64,000 nt of DNA, from positions 186,001 to 250,000 of the forward strand of contig NZ_VOHS01000005.1 of the NCBI RefSeq assembly GCF_007896845.1, written 5' to 3'. Position 1 is the first letter of the stretch. Each line of letters opens with the position of its first letter. Positions 43,965 through 54,260 of the stretch are shown in pieces. The notes beneath the pieces are model-generated. The model did no database searches. It saw nothing but the letters and a program-made list of their open reading frames with translations, and was not told where the DNA came from. Source of the stretch: Chitinophaga pinensis. Lineage in GTDB: Bacteria > Bacteroidota > Bacteroidia > Chitinophagales > Chitinophagaceae. A program made the position numbers and the translations under genes.

Positions 43965-44097
43965 AGGAAGATGAATGTTTAATATTCAAAATTTCATCCC
44001 GTTTGAGGCGGGACCAAATTCCGAACAGGCATTAGCTGCTATCCAGTAACTCCGGCCGGGATTTGTGTTGTTTTCTCTGGCTTGATAAAATGTGAAA

Positions 44098-44121
44098 AGA
44101 CGCACTACTGCGTAGGCGTCT
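44098..44121 (-). terminator. Attenuator-like hairpin between rplO and secY
   Basis: AGACGC-CTAC pairs with GTAG-GCGTCT with one bulged A and a 3-base loop (44098-44121). On the minus strand TTTTCACATTTTATC follows. It may tune secY expression. Confidence 0.6.
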
Positions 44122-44138
44122 CCTCAGTCGTGAAATCT

Positions 44139-44585
44139 TTATACCAGCTCTACCGTTCCACCCGCTGCTTCTATCAGCTGCTTGGCTTTTTCGCTGATCG
44201 CATTCACTTTTGCGGTTACTTTAGCCTTCAGTTCTCCCTGACCCAGGATCTTCACTTTCGCAGTCCTGTTGATCAACCCGTTAATGTACAGGTTTTCCAG
44301 AGAGAAATCCTGGAGACCATATTTTTCAACCAGGTGGTCGATCTGACCGATGTTGAACACCTGATATTCAGTTGGATTTAAGCTCTTGAAACCACGTTTT
44401 GGCATACGACGCTGAATTGGCATCTGACCACCTTCGTGACCTCTTTTGCTCTGATAACCAGCACGTGACTGACCACCTTTATTACCTTTTGTGGAAGTAC
44501 CACCTTTACCGGATGCTTCACCACGACCAAGGCGCTTCTCTTTATGTACGGAACCCTGTGCAGGTTGTAACGTATGCAGATTCAT
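44139..44585 (-). CDS. rplO: 50S ribosomal protein L15
   Basis: L15 is a late-assembly protein of the large subunit. The 148 residues begin MNLHTLQPAQGSVHKEKRLGRGEASGKGGTSTKGNKGGQ (landmark: HKEKRLGRG) with the Gly/Lys-rich extension typical of the family, followed by the globular domain. Confidence 0.96.
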   Translation of the reverse strand: MNLHTLQPAQGSVHKEKRLGRGEASGKGGTSTKGNKGGQSRAGYQSKRGHEGGQMPIQRRMPKRGFKSLNPTEYQVFNIGQIDHLVEKYGLQDFSLENLYINGLINRTAKVKILGQGELKAKVTAKVNAISEKAKQLIEAAGGTVELV

Positions 44586-44691
44586 TATTAATTGTTTTAC
44601 TTACGCGGAAATTAACCGCTCGCTTTAAATGTAATATTATTTCGTAAGTATCCGATATAAATGTAGGATAATTTTCCGGCTAATAAAATTA

Positions 44692-44877
44692 TTAAGCCTG
44701 CTCTCCTTCAACTTTTACCAGATGATTTACCTTACGCACCATACCCAGAATCTGGGGGGTAGCTTCCACTTCTACAGTGGCGTTCAGTTTTTTCAGTCCC
44801 AGCGCCTTCAGGGTCAGCTTCTGACGTTCAGGACGGTCTATACCACTTTTTACCTGGGTGATCTTGATCTTTGCCAT
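44692..44877 (-). CDS. rpmD: 50S ribosomal protein L30
   Basis: This 61-residue protein starts at [20 protein letters not shown] (44877); an in-frame ATG 18 bases upstream is less likely. The compact sequence with [34 protein letters not shown] is typical of L30. Confidence 0.95.
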   Translation of the reverse strand: MAKIKITQVKSGIDRPERQKLTLKALGLKKLNATVEVEATPQILGMVRKVNHLVKVEGEQA

Positions 44878-44945
44878 TGTTATTTGAATTAGCACTTTAC
44901 AATTGCCGGGAAAGGATCTTCCACCCCGTTAACTGGATAGTGTTA

Positions 44946-45464
44946 TTATCCGTTAAATACTTTCTTCAGTGATACGCTTCTGGTTTTAGCTATCTGAACC
45001 GGCTCACGCAGGAGACCCAGTGCTTTGAATGTAGCTTTTACCACGTTATGAGGGTTAGCAGAACCCAGTGATTTTGCCAGAACGTCGGTGATACCTGCGC
45101 TTTCCAGTACGGCACGCATAGAACCTCCCGCGATCACACCAGTACCATGAGCAGCTGGCTTGATCAACACCTTAGCAGCACCTTCTTTAGCTAACTGATC
45201 GTGAGGAATAGTACCATGCATTACAGGGACTTTGATAAGGTTTTTCTTAGCATCGTCGATACCTTTAGTGATAGCTTCCTGCACTTCTTTAGCCTTACCC
45301 AGACCGTGTCCTACTACACCGTGCTCATTACCTACTACTACCAGGGCAGAAAAACTGAAAGTACGTCCGCCTTTAGTTGTTTTGGTAACACGGTTGATAG
45401 CCACAACCTTTTCTTTCAGCTCAAGGTCACCAGCCTTTACTTTATTAAATGTATTCTTTGCCAT
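44946..45464 (-). CDS. rpsE: 30S ribosomal protein S5
   Basis: S5 helps keep reading accuracy. The 172-residue protein has the double-stranded RNA-binding part with [42 protein letters not shown] and the C-terminal [29 protein letters not shown]. Confidence 0.97.
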   Translation of the reverse strand: MAKNTFNKVKAGDLELKEKVVAINRVTKTTKGGRTFSFSALVVVGNEHGVVGHGLGKAKEVQEAITKGIDDAKKNLIKVPVMHGTIPHDQLAKEGAAKVLIKPAAHGTGVIAGGSMRAVLESAGITDVLAKSLGSANPHNVVKATFKALGLLREPVQIAKTRSVSLKKVFNG

Positions 45465-45500
45465 TTTGTTATTTGCGAATTACGATTTAATCAATTTGAT

Positions 45501-45854
45501 TTAGAATTGAAGGCCACCTTCTCTGGCGCCATCAGCCACGCTTTTTACGCGACCATGATACAGATAACCACCACGATCAAAAATGCAGGTAGTAATACCC
45601 AGATTTTTTGCTTTAGTAGCAAGAGCAGCACCTACGAGTTTGGATTTCTCGGATTTGGTACCTTTCTGTGCCTGGATATCTTTATCACGGGAAGAAGCAG
45701 CAGCCAGAGTAACGCCGTTAGCGTCATCTATCAATTGCACGTAAATGTCGCTATTGCTGCGAAATACAGATAATCTCGGCTTCTGTGAACTACCTACAGA
45801 CTTTTTACGGATGCGGTAGCGGATCTTCTGTCTCCTATTAACTTTTGTGCTCAT
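45501..45854 (-). CDS. rplR: 50S ribosomal protein L18
   Basis: L18 binds 5S rRNA. The start [18 protein letters not shown] (45854) gives 117 residues; the longer ORF adds seven unlikely residues. [19 protein letters not shown] and the ending [24 protein letters not shown] are diagnostic. Confidence 0.96.
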   Translation of the reverse strand: MSTKVNRRQKIRYRIRKKSVGSSQKPRLSVFRSNSDIYVQLIDDANGVTLAAASSRDKDIQAQKGTKSEKSKLVGAALATKAKNLGITTCIFDRGGYLYHGRVKSVADGAREGGLQF

Positions 45855-45940
45855 TTCTGATTTTATTTTAATCATTCCGATACTGCCGGAATGTTGTTGA
45901 ATTAGCTAATCAACGGCACGCGCTGATTAGCTAATTAAAA

Positions 45941-46495
45941 TTATTTACCTGCAGACTTACCTGCTTTCTTACGAACCACTTCATCGCTATAGCGAACACC
46001 TTTACCTTTGTAAGGCTCTGGTTTACGCAGGCTACGGATTTTAGCGGCTACCTGACCCAGCAGCTGGTTATCAATACCTTCCAGCATGATCTTAGGGTTA
46101 GAACCTTTTTCAGTCAGAGTAGCTACTTTCAGTTCTTTAGGGATTTCAATCACGATATTGTGAGAGTAACCTAAAGACAGGTCCAGCAGTTGACCCTGGT
46201 TAGCGGCTTTATAACCCACACCGACAAGTTCCAGTTGTTTTTTGAAACCTTCAGTTACACCGATCACCATGTTGTTGATCAATGCACGGTACAGACCATG
46301 CAGTGCACGGTGACGGATCTGGTCAGTCGGACGAACTACTGTCAGAACGCCATCTTTCACCTCTATTGTGATATCCCTGTCGATGATCCTTTTCAGTTCA
46401 CCTTTAGGACCTTTTACAGTCAGTTCATTAGCAGCAGAAACAGTAGCTGTCACACCACTCGCTAATTTGATAGGACTTTTACCTATACGAGACAT
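45941..46495 (-). CDS. rplF: 50S ribosomal protein L6
   Basis: L6 has two similar domains; here MSRIGKSPIKLASGVTAT starts the first and the conserved LRKPEPYKGKGVRYSDEVVRKKAGKSAGK ends the second (184 residues). It binds near the factor-binding site of the large subunit. Confidence 0.97.
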   Translation of the reverse strand: MSRIGKSPIKLASGVTATVSAANELTVKGPKGELKRIIDRDITIEVKDGVLTVVRPTDQIRHRALHGLYRALINNMVIGVTEGFKKQLELVGVGYKAANQGQLLDLSLGYSHNIVIEIPKELKVATLTEKGSNPKIMLEGIDNQLLGQVAAKIRSLRKPEPYKGKGVRYSDEVVRKKAGKSAGK

Positions 46496-46646
46496 AATTG
46501 CAGTTTTTTACTGTTATGTTGAATTGCCGGATCCTCCAGTGTTCAGCCCCGTATAGAAAGCTTAATTGTCAGAAGGCCCATTTGGTTTGGCCTGTTACCG
46601 ATAACTGAGCAGATACTCTGTCAGGATCTGTACAGCACCATATATA

Positions 46647-47045
46647 TTAATAGACGAAGCAAACGAGCTCGCCGCCTACATTTTGTGCTTTAGCTTCTTT
46701 ATCGGTCATTACACCTTTAGAAGTGGAAACGATAGCGATACCCAGACCGTTCTTAACACGTTTAAAATCACCAGGCTTAGCGTACTGGCGTAAACCAGGA
46801 CGGCTGATACGCTGCATATCAGTGATAGCAGGTACTTTAGTCTGAGGATCATATTTCAGCGCTATCTTGATAACACCTTGTTTGTTATCTTCTTCGAATT
46901 TGTACTTCAGGATATAACCTTTGTCGTACAGTATCTCAGTGATACGTTTTTTCAGTTTTGAGGCAGGAATTTCCACAATCCTGTGAGTGGCCATTTGCGC
47001 GTTCCGGATTCTGGTCAGGAAGTCTGCTATTGGATCAGTAACCAT
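46647..47045 (-). CDS. rpsH: 30S ribosomal protein S8
   Basis: S8 is a primary 16S rRNA binder and, in E. coli, the regulator of the spc operon. The 132-residue protein has DPIADFLTRIRNAQMATHRIVEIPASKLK and the C-terminal STSKGVMTDKEAKAQNVGGELVCFVY. Spacers on both sides exceed 125 bases and fold into hairpins. Confidence 0.97.
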   Translation of the reverse strand: MVTDPIADFLTRIRNAQMATHRIVEIPASKLKKRITEILYDKGYILKYKFEEDNKQGVIKIALKYDPQTKVPAITDMQRISRPGLRQYAKPGDFKRVKNGLGIAIVSTSKGVMTDKEAKAQNVGGELVCFVY

Positions 47046-47127
47046 TGTCTTTAAAATTTAAAAACGATTTACAATGCGATATCCAATCAGTAATAGATAG
47101 GAAGATCAAAAAACTTTTGCCTGTTTC

Positions 47128-47163
47128 CGATTGTCCGGCCTGCACTGCAGGTGGGAACAATCG
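47128..47163 (-). other. Hairpin in the rpsN-rpsH spacer
   Basis: CGATTGT (47128-47134) pairs with ACAATCG (47157-47163), and within it CCTGC pairs with GCAGG. No T-run follows, so it is more likely a processing or regulatory stem. Confidence 0.5.
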
Positions 47164-47174
47164 CTGGTGTCGGC

Positions 47175-47444
47175 TTACCAGCTAGCTTTTCTTACGCCAG
47201 GGATTTTACCAGCCAGTGCCAGATCGCGGAACATGTTACGACACATACCGAAGTGACGCATGTAACCTTTTGGACGACCGGAAAGCTGACATCTGTTGTG
47301 CAGGCGAACAGGAGATGCATTTCTTGGGAGCTGGTCCAGTTCAGCGTAGTTACCTTCTGCTTTCAGAGCGGCACGCTTTTCTGCGAACTTAGCAACCAGT
47401 GCTTGTCTCTTTCTTTCGCGAGCTTTTACGGATTCTCTTGCCAT
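47175..47444 (-). CDS. rpsN: 30S ribosomal protein S14
   Basis: The start [17 protein letters not shown] (47444) gives 89 residues, the longer zinc-free type; the CxxC pairs of the 61-residue zinc type are absent. [35 protein letters not shown] sequence marks the C-terminal half. Confidence 0.96.
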   Translation of the reverse strand: MARESVKARERKRQALVAKFAEKRAALKAEGNYAELDQLPRNASPVRLHNRCQLSGRPKGYMRHFGMCRNMFRDLALAGKIPGVRKASW

Positions 47445-47515
47445 GATGAATTGATGATTCCAGTTATAAATTCCAAATTCCAAATCCCGGATAGGGTTTG
47501 GAATTTGCTATCTGA

Positions 47516-48091
47516 TTATTGATTATCCTTCTTGATATTCTTGAACGGCATACCCAGTTCTTTCAGAAGCTCATAAGCTTCTTCGTTGGTCTGAGCCGTA
47601 GTAACGAAAGTGATATCCATACCGGAGATCTTAGTTACTTTATCGATATCGATCTCAGGGAAAATGATCTGCTCAGTGATACCCAGGGTATAGTTACCGC
47701 GGCCATCGAAAGCTTTTTCATTCACACCTTTGAAGTCACGTACACGAGGCAGGGATACTGCGATCAGACGATCCAGGAAGTCATACATATTGTTACCACG
47801 CAGAGTTACGCGGGCACCAATCGGCATGTGCTTTCTCAGTTTGAAGTTAGAGATATCTTTTTTAGATAAGGTAGCGATCGCTTTCTGACCGGAGATACGG
47901 GTCATCTCATCAACAGCAATATCTACCAGTTTCTTATCTCCAACAGCGCCATTGATACCCTGGTTCAGACAGATCTTTGTCAGACGTGGTACCTGCATTA
48001 CGCTCTTGTAGTTAAATTTCTTGTGCAGTGTGCTTACCACTTCTTCGCGGTATTTTTTCTGCAGTCTGGGTGTATATGTAGTGTTTGCCAT
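47516..48091 (-). CDS. rplE: 50S ribosomal protein L5
   Basis: L5 binds 5S rRNA and contacts the P-site tRNA. The 191-residue protein includes [23 protein letters not shown]-like [21 protein letters not shown] and [18 protein letters not shown]. Its start codon overlaps the rplX stop by one base, which suggests translational coupling. Confidence 0.97.
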   Translation of the reverse strand: MANTTYTPRLQKKYREEVVSTLHKKFNYKSVMQVPRLTKICLNQGINGAVGDKKLVDIAVDEMTRISGQKAIATLSKKDISNFKLRKHMPIGARVTLRGNNMYDFLDRLIAVSLPRVRDFKGVNEKAFDGRGNYTLGITEQIIFPEIDIDKVTKISGMDITFVTTAQTNEEAYELLKELGMPFKNIKKDNQ

Positions 48092-48429
48092 TATTTAATT
48101 ACCTCCCCTGATTTTTTAGCGATACGAACTAATTTACCATTTTCGCGCTGCCTGTTAACTTTGGTAGGTTTACCAGCCTTAGCATCCCACAACATTACAT
48201 TGGAAATAGCGATAGGTGCCTCCTGCTTAACAATACCACCTTTGGTGTTCTGCGCAGTTGGTTTGGTATGTTTGGTGATGATGTTCACACCTTCAACCAG
48301 AATGCGTGCCTTGTCAGGGATCACTTCCAGCACTTTGCGTGGCTTGGTCCTGTCCTTGTCATCACCGGCAATCACCACTACCGTGTCGCCTTTCTTAATG
48401 TTGAACTTAGGCTTGAATCTCGTTTTCAT
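48091..48429 (-). CDS. rplX: 50S ribosomal protein L24
   Basis: L24 starts large-subunit assembly. The 112-residue protein has the KOW motif [25 protein letters not shown] near the N-terminus. A consensus promoter and a hairpin lie directly upstream (48503-48567), so rplX and later genes may have an extra promoter. Confidence 0.96.
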   Translation of the reverse strand: MKTRFKPKFNIKKGDTVVVIAGDDKDRTKPRKVLEVIPDKARILVEGVNIITKHTKPTAQNTKGGIVKQEAPIAISNVMLWDAKAGKPTKVNRQRENGKLVRIAKKSGEVIK

Positions 48430-48502
48430 TATTTGTTTATTTAAAACGCCAAGCGAAACACCGGTTCCGCTTGATTAAAATTTTCGTTTTTGAAACGGGC
48501 TG

Positions 48503-48533
48503 CAAAGATATGCATTCAAGCTGAAAGCACAAA
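48503..48533 (-). promoter_or_regulatory. Consensus promoter between rplN and rplX
   Basis: On the minus strand TTTG (plus 48530-48533) is followed after exactly 19 bases by TATCTTTG (plus 48503-48510). Both elements and the spacing fit the Bacteroidota primary sigma factor. The start would be near 48496, about 67 bases before rplX. Confidence 0.7.
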
Positions 48534-48567
48534 GCCTAAAGTTTTTTACTTCGGGCTTTATGCTTTC
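48523..48567 (-). terminator. Hairpin between rplN and rplX
   Basis: Arms 48523-48537 and 48553-48567 pair at 13 of 15 positions. The stem covers the minus-33 element of the internal promoter, so it could end part of the upstream transcription where the new start begins. Confidence 0.5.
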
Positions 48568-48587
48568 CGCTTGTATAAGGCTTTGAT

Positions 48588-48956
48588 TTACAGCACCTCG
48601 GGAGCCAGAGAGATAATCTTCATGTATCCCTTATCGCGCAGCTCACGGGCAACCGGACCGAAAATACGGGTACCGCGTGGCTCGTCAGAGTTGTTCAGCA
48701 ATACAACGGCATTATCGTCGAAACGGATATAAGATCCGTCTTTACGGCGCAGCTTGTTTTTAGTTCTAACGATAACAGCTTTGGTTACCATACCTTTCTT
48801 TACGCCACCGCCTGGGATTGCATCTTTCACCGTCACTACGATCTTGTCACCCACTTTAGCGTAATCCTGGCCGGAGTTGCCTAATACCCTAATACACAGC
48901 ACCTCTTTGGCACCACTGTTATCAGCTACATTCAGCCTTGATTCTTGTTGTATCAT
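48588..48956 (-). CDS. rplN: 50S ribosomal protein L14
   Basis: L14 bridges the subunits. The 122-residue sequence begins [22 protein letters not shown] and has the signature [18 protein letters not shown] and the ending [20 protein letters not shown] (here [16 protein letters not shown]). Confidence 0.97.
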   Translation of the reverse strand: MIQQESRLNVADNSGAKEVLCIRVLGNSGQDYAKVGDKIVVTVKDAIPGGGVKKGMVTKAVIVRTKNKLRRKDGSYIRFDDNAVVLLNNSDEPRGTRIFGPVARELRDKGYMKIISLAPEVL

Positions 48957-49027
48957 CTTATGAGATTGTTAAGTTGTTTAATCAGCGGCTACAACCGGGA
49001 ATGCCGGATGGAGCTTGAAACAGATAA

Positions 49028-49285
49028 TTATTTTACCTTTTCGATAACTTCTACCAGTCTCCAGCATTTGTTTTTGCTCAGAGGACGAACTTCCATGATT
49101 CTTACGGTATCGCCGATGCTGCACTCGTTTTGCTCGTCGTGCGCCATGAACTTGGTAGTTTTCTTAACGAATTTACCATAGATTGGGTGCTTCACCTTAC
49201 GCTCAACGCTAACGGTGATTGTTTTATCCATCTTATTGCTGGATACCACGCCAGTTCTGGTTTTTCTTAATTTTCTTTCGATCAT
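49028..49285 (-). CDS. rpsQ: 30S ribosomal protein S17
   Basis: An 85-residue OB-fold protein with [34 protein letters not shown] and [23 protein letters not shown], both diagnostic of S17. Confidence 0.97.
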   Translation of the reverse strand: MIERKLRKTRTGVVSSNKMDKTITVSVERKVKHPIYGKFVKKTTKFMAHDEQNECSIGDTVRIMEVRPLSKNKCWRLVEVIEKVK

Positions 49286-49347
49286 TGTTGAAAGTATTTA
49301 CTCTTTAACCCTCCCGTTTTACCGGCAGGGCTAATGAATTTTATTAT

Positions 49348-49554
49348 TTAGGCTTTTGCGCCGAGTTCTCTTTTACGCTGCTCGGTTTTCAGCTGTGCGA
49401 TCTGACGTCTGAGAGAGCGGATGCTCATTGGATTCTCAATTGGCGTGATTGCGTGACTGAATGTGATTTTCTTCAGGCGTAATTGCTCTTCAGAGAGTTT
49501 CTCTTTCAGCTCCTGGTCGCTTAAGCCTTTAAGATCCAGTTTATCTTTTGCCAT
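49348..49554 (-). CDS. rpmC: 50S ribosomal protein L29
   Basis: A 68-residue coiled-coil-like protein near the exit tunnel; LSDQELKEKLSEEQLRLKKITFSHAITPIENPMSIRSLRRQIAQLKTE identifies it, with the helical hairpin layout of the family. Confidence 0.95.
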   Translation of the reverse strand: MAKDKLDLKGLSDQELKEKLSEEQLRLKKITFSHAITPIENPMSIRSLRRQIAQLKTEQRKRELGAKA

Positions 49555-49623
49555 TGTATTTTATTTCTGGTTTATCGTTTATAGTTTATCTCTTTGCGTT
49601 TGCATTCCTGCGGGTTGCGGGGA

Positions 49624-50043
49624 TTATGCAACGTAATCGGGACGCACTACAAATTTCACTTTAATAGGCAGTTTCTGTGCAGCCAGTTCCATTGCTTCTT
49701 TTGCTACCTGTAATGGAACACCATCCGCTTCAAATAAGATGCGGCCTGGTTTTACTACAGCAGCCCAATGATCTGGAGCACCTTTACCTTTACCCATCCT
49801 CACTTCCAGTGGTTTGGCGGTAATAGATTTATCCGGGAATATGCGGATCCACACGTTACCTTCACGTTTCATATGCCTGGTCAGAGCAACCCTGGCAGCT
49901 TCAATCTGCCTATCGGTGATCCACTTAGGTTCTAATGCTTTCAGACCGAAACTACCAAAGGAGATTGCCGCGCCACGCTTAGCGTTACCTTTGATGCGGC
50001 CTTTATGCATCTTCCTGTGTTTCGTTCTCTTTGGCTGTAACAT
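49624..50043 (-). CDS. rplP: 50S ribosomal protein L16
   Basis: L16 organises the A site. The 139-residue protein starts [16 protein letters not shown] and has [44 protein letters not shown] and [20 protein letters not shown]. Confidence 0.97.
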   Translation of the reverse strand: MLQPKRTKHRKMHKGRIKGNAKRGAAISFGSFGLKALEPKWITDRQIEAARVALTRHMKREGNVWIRIFPDKSITAKPLEVRMGKGKGAPDHWAAVVKPGRILFEADGVPLQVAKEAMELAAQKLPIKVKFVVRPDYVA

Positions 50044-50086
50044 CTTGGTATGTTGTTAATTGTTAATGTTAAATTGTTAAGTAAGC

Positions 50087-50887
50087 TTATCTGCGACCGC
50101 CACCACGGTTATCACCGCCTCTTCTGTCACCACCACGGTTATCACCGCCTCTTCTGTCGCCGCCACGGTTGTCACCGCCTCTTCTGTCACCACCACCGGT
50201 ACGTCCACCACCTTCGCCATCTTTAGCAGAAATAGCGTTAGGATTCAGGTCACGCTCACCGAGTACTTCACCTTTACAGATCCATACTTTGATACCGATT
50301 TTACCGTATACTGTCAGAGCGAACAGGGAAGCATAGTCGATATCCATACGGTAAGTATGCAATGGAACACGACCCTGTTTCATTTCTTCAGAACGAGCAA
50401 TCTCAGCACCACCCAGACGACCACCTACTTTTATCTTGATACCTTCAGCACCCATTCTCAGCGCAGTAGCGATAGCCATTTTAATCGCACGTTTATAGTT
50501 GATACGGCTTTCGATCTGCTTAGCGATGGTTTCAGCTACGATATTTGCATCGATCTCAGGACGACGGATTTCCAGAATGTTGATCTGTACGTCTTCCTTA
50601 GATGTCAGTTTCTTCAGTTCTTCCTTGATGCGGTCTACCTCTCCACCACCTTTACCTATGATGATACCAGGTTTAGATGTATGAATGGTGATGATCAGTT
50701 TACCTAAAGTTCTTTCAATCACTATCCTGGAGATGCCACCTTTATTGATACGGGCATTCAGGTAAGTTCTGATCTTGTTATCTTCGATCAGTTTGGTAGC
50801 ATAATCTTTTTTGCCACCATACCAATTGGAGTCCCATCCTCTGATGATACCTAACCTGTTACCAATAGGATTTGTTTTCTGACCCAT
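50087..50887 (-). CDS. rpsC: 30S ribosomal protein S3 with a C-terminal RGG-type tail
   Basis: S3 lines the mRNA entry channel. Residues 1-225 are standard, with [14 protein letters not shown] at the start and a KH domain ([19 protein letters not shown]). The last 40 residues are Arg-Gly-rich, with three near-identical copies of [10 protein letters not shown] (10 residues, 30 bases each). Such glycine/arginine repeats bind RNA in other proteins. Variable S3 tails are known in the phylum, but this repeated form is striking; DNA slippage could change copy number. Confidence 0.96.
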   Translation of the reverse strand: MGQKTNPIGNRLGIIRGWDSNWYGGKKDYATKLIEDNKIRTYLNARINKGGISRIVIERTLGKLIITIHTSKPGIIIGKGGGEVDRIKEELKKLTSKEDVQINILEIRRPEIDANIVAETIAKQIESRINYKRAIKMAIATALRMGAEGIKIKVGGRLGGAEIARSEEMKQGRVPLHTYRMDIDYASLFALTVYGKIGIKVWICKGEVLGERDLNPNAISAKDGEGGGRTGGGDRRGGDNRGGDRRGGDNRGGDRRGGDNRGGGRR

Positions 50888-50930
50888 GTTCTGGTTTATT
50901 TGTCTATTAGATAAATAGTTTTAGTTTCTT

Positions 50931-51290
50931 TTATTTTGCTTCCACTGCAGGACGGCTATCAACAACAAGTGTTACGTGGTTGCTTCTTTTACGAACGCGA
51001 TAACCTCTACCCTGTGGAGCCGGACGCATTCTTTTCAGGATACGGCCGCCATCAACGAAGATGGTTTTAACCTGCAGATTAGCATCTTCTACTCTTGTGC
51101 CTTCGTTCTTCACTTTCCAGTTAGCGATAGCAGACAACAGCAGTTTTTCCAACGGAACGCTGGGATGCTTTGGATGGAACTTCAAAATATTCAGAGCTTT
51201 TTCCACATCCAGACCACGGATCAGGTCCGCCAGCAAACGCATTTTGCGGGTAGATGTCGGATTATTATTAAGCTTAGCTACTGCTTCCAT
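50931..51290 (-). CDS. rplV: 50S ribosomal protein L22
   Basis: L22 reaches the exit tunnel. The 119-residue protein has [22 protein letters not shown] near the start and [32 protein letters not shown] near the end, the tunnel loop. Confidence 0.97.
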   Translation of the reverse strand: MEAVAKLNNNPTSTRKMRLLADLIRGLDVEKALNILKFHPKHPSVPLEKLLLSAIANWKVKNEGTRVEDANLQVKTIFVDGGRILKRMRPAPQGRGYRVRKRSNHVTLVVDSRPAVEAK

Positions 51291-51319
51291 TTTCTATTAT
51301 AATTTGATATTTGAGGTTC

Positions 51320-51359
51320 GAAGTTTGGGGTTTAGAGGTAAGTCAAAACCCTAAACTTT
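51320..51359 (-). other. Hairpin in the rpsS-rplV spacer
   Basis: The arms 51320-51333 and 51346-51359 pair over about 13 bases with one wobble. The arms consist of AAGTTT/GGGTTT-type heptamers, so the spacer looks like a simple repeat folded on itself. Confidence 0.55.
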
Positions 51360-51376
51360 AAACTTCAAACGATTTA

Positions 51377-51643
51377 CTACATTTTCTTGTTAGCGTGTCC
51401 TTTAAAGTTGCGGGTTGGCGCGAATTCACCCAGTTTGTGACCTACCATGAACTCAGTCACGTAAACAGGGATGAATTTGTTACCATTGTGTACCGCAAAT
51501 GTGTGGCCTACAAAATCAGGCGTGATTGTAGAACGACGGCTCCAGGTCTTGATAACAGTACGCTTGGTGCCTTCATTCATTTTCACAACTTTCTGCTCTA
51601 ATTTCTGGTCAACGTAAGGACCTTTTTTTATGGAACGACCCAT
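51377..51643 (-). CDS. rpsS: 30S ribosomal protein S19
   Basis: S19 is in the head of the small subunit. The 88 residues begin [15 protein letters not shown] and end with [19 protein letters not shown], both conserved. Confidence 0.97.
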   Translation of the reverse strand: MGRSIKKGPYVDQKLEQKVVKMNEGTKRTVIKTWSRRSTITPDFVGHTFAVHNGNKFIPVYVTEFMVGHKLGEFAPTRNFKGHANKKM

Positions 51644-51726
51644 GTCTTGTTGTTTTTATTCCAGATCGCTTTATACAGTTCCGCTTTTGCGTTGCTGCGT
51701 CAGCGGAACTGCTAAGGCGTTAAGTA

Positions 51727-52560
51727 TTATAATTTCTTACCGTTTTTCCTGCTGATGATCAGTTTATCAGAGCTCTTATGCGATTTTCTGGTTTTCAGAC
51801 CTTTCGCATATTTACCTGTTCTGGATCTTGGGTGACCACCTGAAGATTTACCTTCACCACCACCCATCGGGTGATCCACTGGGTTCATCGCAACACCTCG
51901 GTTACGAGGCTTGATACCTCTCCAACGGTTAGCACCTGCTTTACCGATAGACTGCAGTGCGTGATCCGAGTTAGAAACTGTACCTACAGTTGCAGCACAA
52001 GTGATCAACACTTTACGCAGCTCACCAGAAGGCATTTTCAGTACTGCATACTTTTCTTCCTTGTTGGACAGCTGAGCATAAGTACCGGCGCTTCTCGCGA
52101 TAGCACCACCTCTGCCAGGCTGTAATTCGATGTTGTGAACAACAGTACCTAAAGGCATGTTTTTCAGCACCAGCGCGTTACCAACTTCAGGAGCAGCATC
52201 GGAACCGCTTAATACGGTTGCACCAACCTGCAGACCCTGAGGAGCCAGGATGTAACGTTTTTCACCATCTGCATAACTCAGCAGAGCGATGAATGCGCTA
52301 CGGTTTGGATCGTATTCGATAGTCTTAACTGTAGCTGGAATATTGTGCTTGTCGCGTTTGAAGTCTATGATACGGTAGTGTTGTTTGTGACCGCCACCAA
52401 TGTAGCGCATAGATCTTCTACCCTGTACGTTTCTACCGCCGGACTTCTTGATAGGCTCCAGCAGGCTTTTTTCAGGGGTATCCGTGGTCAGCTCAGCGAA
52501 CGCGTTGCCTATTTTCCAACGGGTACCGGCTGTCATCGGTTTGTATTTCTTCAGTGCCAT
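51727..52560 (-). CDS. rplB: 50S ribosomal protein L2
   Basis: L2 is needed for subunit joining and peptidyl transferase. The 277-residue protein has [30 protein letters not shown] and the C-terminal [34 protein letters not shown] with the essential histidine. Confidence 0.98.
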   Translation of the reverse strand: MALKKYKPMTAGTRWKIGNAFAELTTDTPEKSLLEPIKKSGGRNVQGRRSMRYIGGGHKQHYRIIDFKRDKHNIPATVKTIEYDPNRSAFIALLSYADGEKRYILAPQGLQVGATVLSGSDAAPEVGNALVLKNMPLGTVVHNIELQPGRGGAIARSAGTYAQLSNKEEKYAVLKMPSGELRKVLITCAATVGTVSNSDHALQSIGKAGANRWRGIKPRNRGVAMNPVDHPMGGGEGKSSGGHPRSRTGKYAKGLKTRKSHKSSDKLIISRKNGKKL

Positions 52561-52646
52561 GATCTAGTGTTCGTTTAACTAGGTTCTGTTTATTAAAAAG
52601 TGATCTGCATATACATCCATCATCCTGTGTTTAGCAGGAATGAGCA

Positions 52647-52946
52647 CTATATGTTAGCATACAGATCTATAGTTTCTCCTTGAGCCAGTGTAACAACAGC
52701 TTTCTTGTAAGAAGGCTTTTTACCGGCGATGAAGCCTGCTTTAGTAAAGCGCTGTTTAGCCTTACCTGGCATTACGGCAGTATTCACTTCAGCTACGGTT
52801 ACACCGTAGAATTCTTCCACTGCTTTTTTGATCTCCAGTTTGTTGGATTTCTTATCTACGATGAAGTAGTAGCGGTTGAATTTATCAGTGGCTTTGTTCA
52901 CTTTTTCACTAACCACCGGTTTGATTAAAACGTCTGAAAGTCTCAT
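52647..52946 (-). CDS. rplW: 50S ribosomal protein L23
   Basis: L23 is at the exit and binds trigger factor and SRP. The 99-residue protein has VLIKPVVSEKVNKATDKFNRYYFIVDKKSNKLEIKKAVEEFYGVTV, the family core. Confidence 0.96.
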   Translation of the reverse strand: MRLSDVLIKPVVSEKVNKATDKFNRYYFIVDKKSNKLEIKKAVEEFYGVTVAEVNTAVMPGKAKQRFTKAGFIAGKKPSYKKAVVTLAQGETIDLYANI

Positions 52947-53002
52947 CTTTTATAGCTTTGAGTTGCGGCTAACCGCAAGCTTGTGTTTGGTAATATTGAC
53001 AA

Positions 53003-53641
53003 TTAAGCTTCTACTGGCTCTTCAGTGAAGATCTTAGCTGCACTCTCTGTGAACACCAGAACATTGCTGTTCATGATTTCGTAAGTGTTGATATCGCTCA
53101 ACATCACGCTATCCACAGTAGGAATGTTTCTCAGAGACAGGTAAACATTATCGTTATACTCTGGCAGTACGAATAAAGTCTTACGGCCAGATACATTTAC
53201 TTTCAGATTGTTCAGGATACCTGCAAACGCTTTGGTTTTTGGTGTATCCAGTGTCAGATCTTCAACTACGATGATGCTGTTCTCTTTAGCTTTAGTAGAC
53301 AGAGCAGAGATCTTTGCGAGATCTTTTACTTTTCTGTTCAGCTTGATGTCATATTTATGTGGCTTAGGACCGAAGATGGTACCACCACCTTTATACAGTG
53401 GGTTACGGATGTTACCTTTACGGGAACCACCAGTACCTTTCTGTTTGTGCAGTTTGCGGGAAGCACCCTTCACTTCAGCTCTGGTCTTAACCTTGTGAGT
53501 ACCCTGACGCTGTGCGGCCAGATACTGTTTTACTGCCAGGTAAATAACGTGGTTATTAGGCTCCACACCGAAAATCTCCTCAGGAAGCTCAATAGTCCTG
53601 CCGGTTTTCTTACCTTCTTTATTTAAAATATCAACTTGCAT
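53003..53641 (-). CDS. rplD: 50S ribosomal protein L4
   Basis: L4 reaches into the exit tunnel and in E. coli represses the S10 operon. The 212 residues include HKVKTRAEVKGASRKLHKQKGTGGSRKGNIRNPLYKGGGTIFGPKPHKYD, the tunnel loop. One base separates it from rplC, so the two are likely coupled. Confidence 0.97.
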   Translation of the reverse strand: MQVDILNKEGKKTGRTIELPEEIFGVEPNNHVIYLAVKQYLAAQRQGTHKVKTRAEVKGASRKLHKQKGTGGSRKGNIRNPLYKGGGTIFGPKPHKYDIKLNRKVKDLAKISALSTKAKENSIIVVEDLTLDTPKTKAFAGILNNLKVNVSGRKTLFVLPEYNDNVYLSLRNIPTVDSVMLSDINTYEIMNSNVLVFTESAAKIFTEEPVEA

Positions 53642-53642
53642 G

Positions 53643-54260
53643 TTACTTCTGGATTAAAACGATTGAACCATTGTGGCCGGGAACGGAACCACTTACCAGG
53701 ATATAATTCTTTTCAGCGAATATCTTCACGATCTTCAGACCTTTCACTTTCACTTGTTCGTTACCAGTCTGACCTGCCATGCGCATACCCTTGAAAACGC
53801 GGGAAGGATAAGAGGAACCACCCACAGAACCAGGAGCTCTGCTTCTGTCGTGCTGACCGTGTGTAGCTTCACCCACACCGGAGAATCCATGGCGTTTAAC
53901 AACACCCTGGAAACCTTTACCTTTAGAGGTACCGACTACATCGATAGTTTCGCCTTCTGCAAATATTTCGGTGGTAATGGTCTCACCAAGAGCTTTTTGT
54001 ACATCCGGGTTGCGGAACTCTTTTACAAATCTTTTAGGGGAGGTGCTTGCTTTCGCGAAGTGATTAAGTTCAGCTTTGGGAGTGTTCTTTTCTTTCTTCT
54101 CACCAAATGAAACTTGAATAGCGTTGTACCCATCAGTTTCTACTGTCTTTACCTGAGTTACAACGCAAGGACCGGCTTCGATAATAGTAACAGCAGTCTG
54201 TCTACCATTTTGGTCGAAGATGCTGGTCATGCCGATCTTTTTACCAATAATACCTTTCAT
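53643..54260 (-). CDS. rplC: 50S ribosomal protein L3
   Basis: L3 starts large-subunit assembly. The 205 residues begin [16 protein letters not shown] and have [34 protein letters not shown], the glutamine-bearing loop near the peptidyl transferase centre. A 213-base structured spacer lies between it and rpsJ. Confidence 0.97.
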   Translation of the reverse strand: MKGIIGKKIGMTSIFDQNGRQTAVTIIEAGPCVVTQVKTVETDGYNAIQVSFGEKKEKNTPKAELNHFAKASTSPKRFVKEFRNPDVQKALGETITTEIFAEGETIDVVGTSKGKGFQGVVKRHGFSGVGEATHGQHDRSRAPGSVGGSSYPSRVFKGMRMAGQTGNEQVKVKGLKIVKIFAEKNYILVSGSVPGHNGSIVLIQK

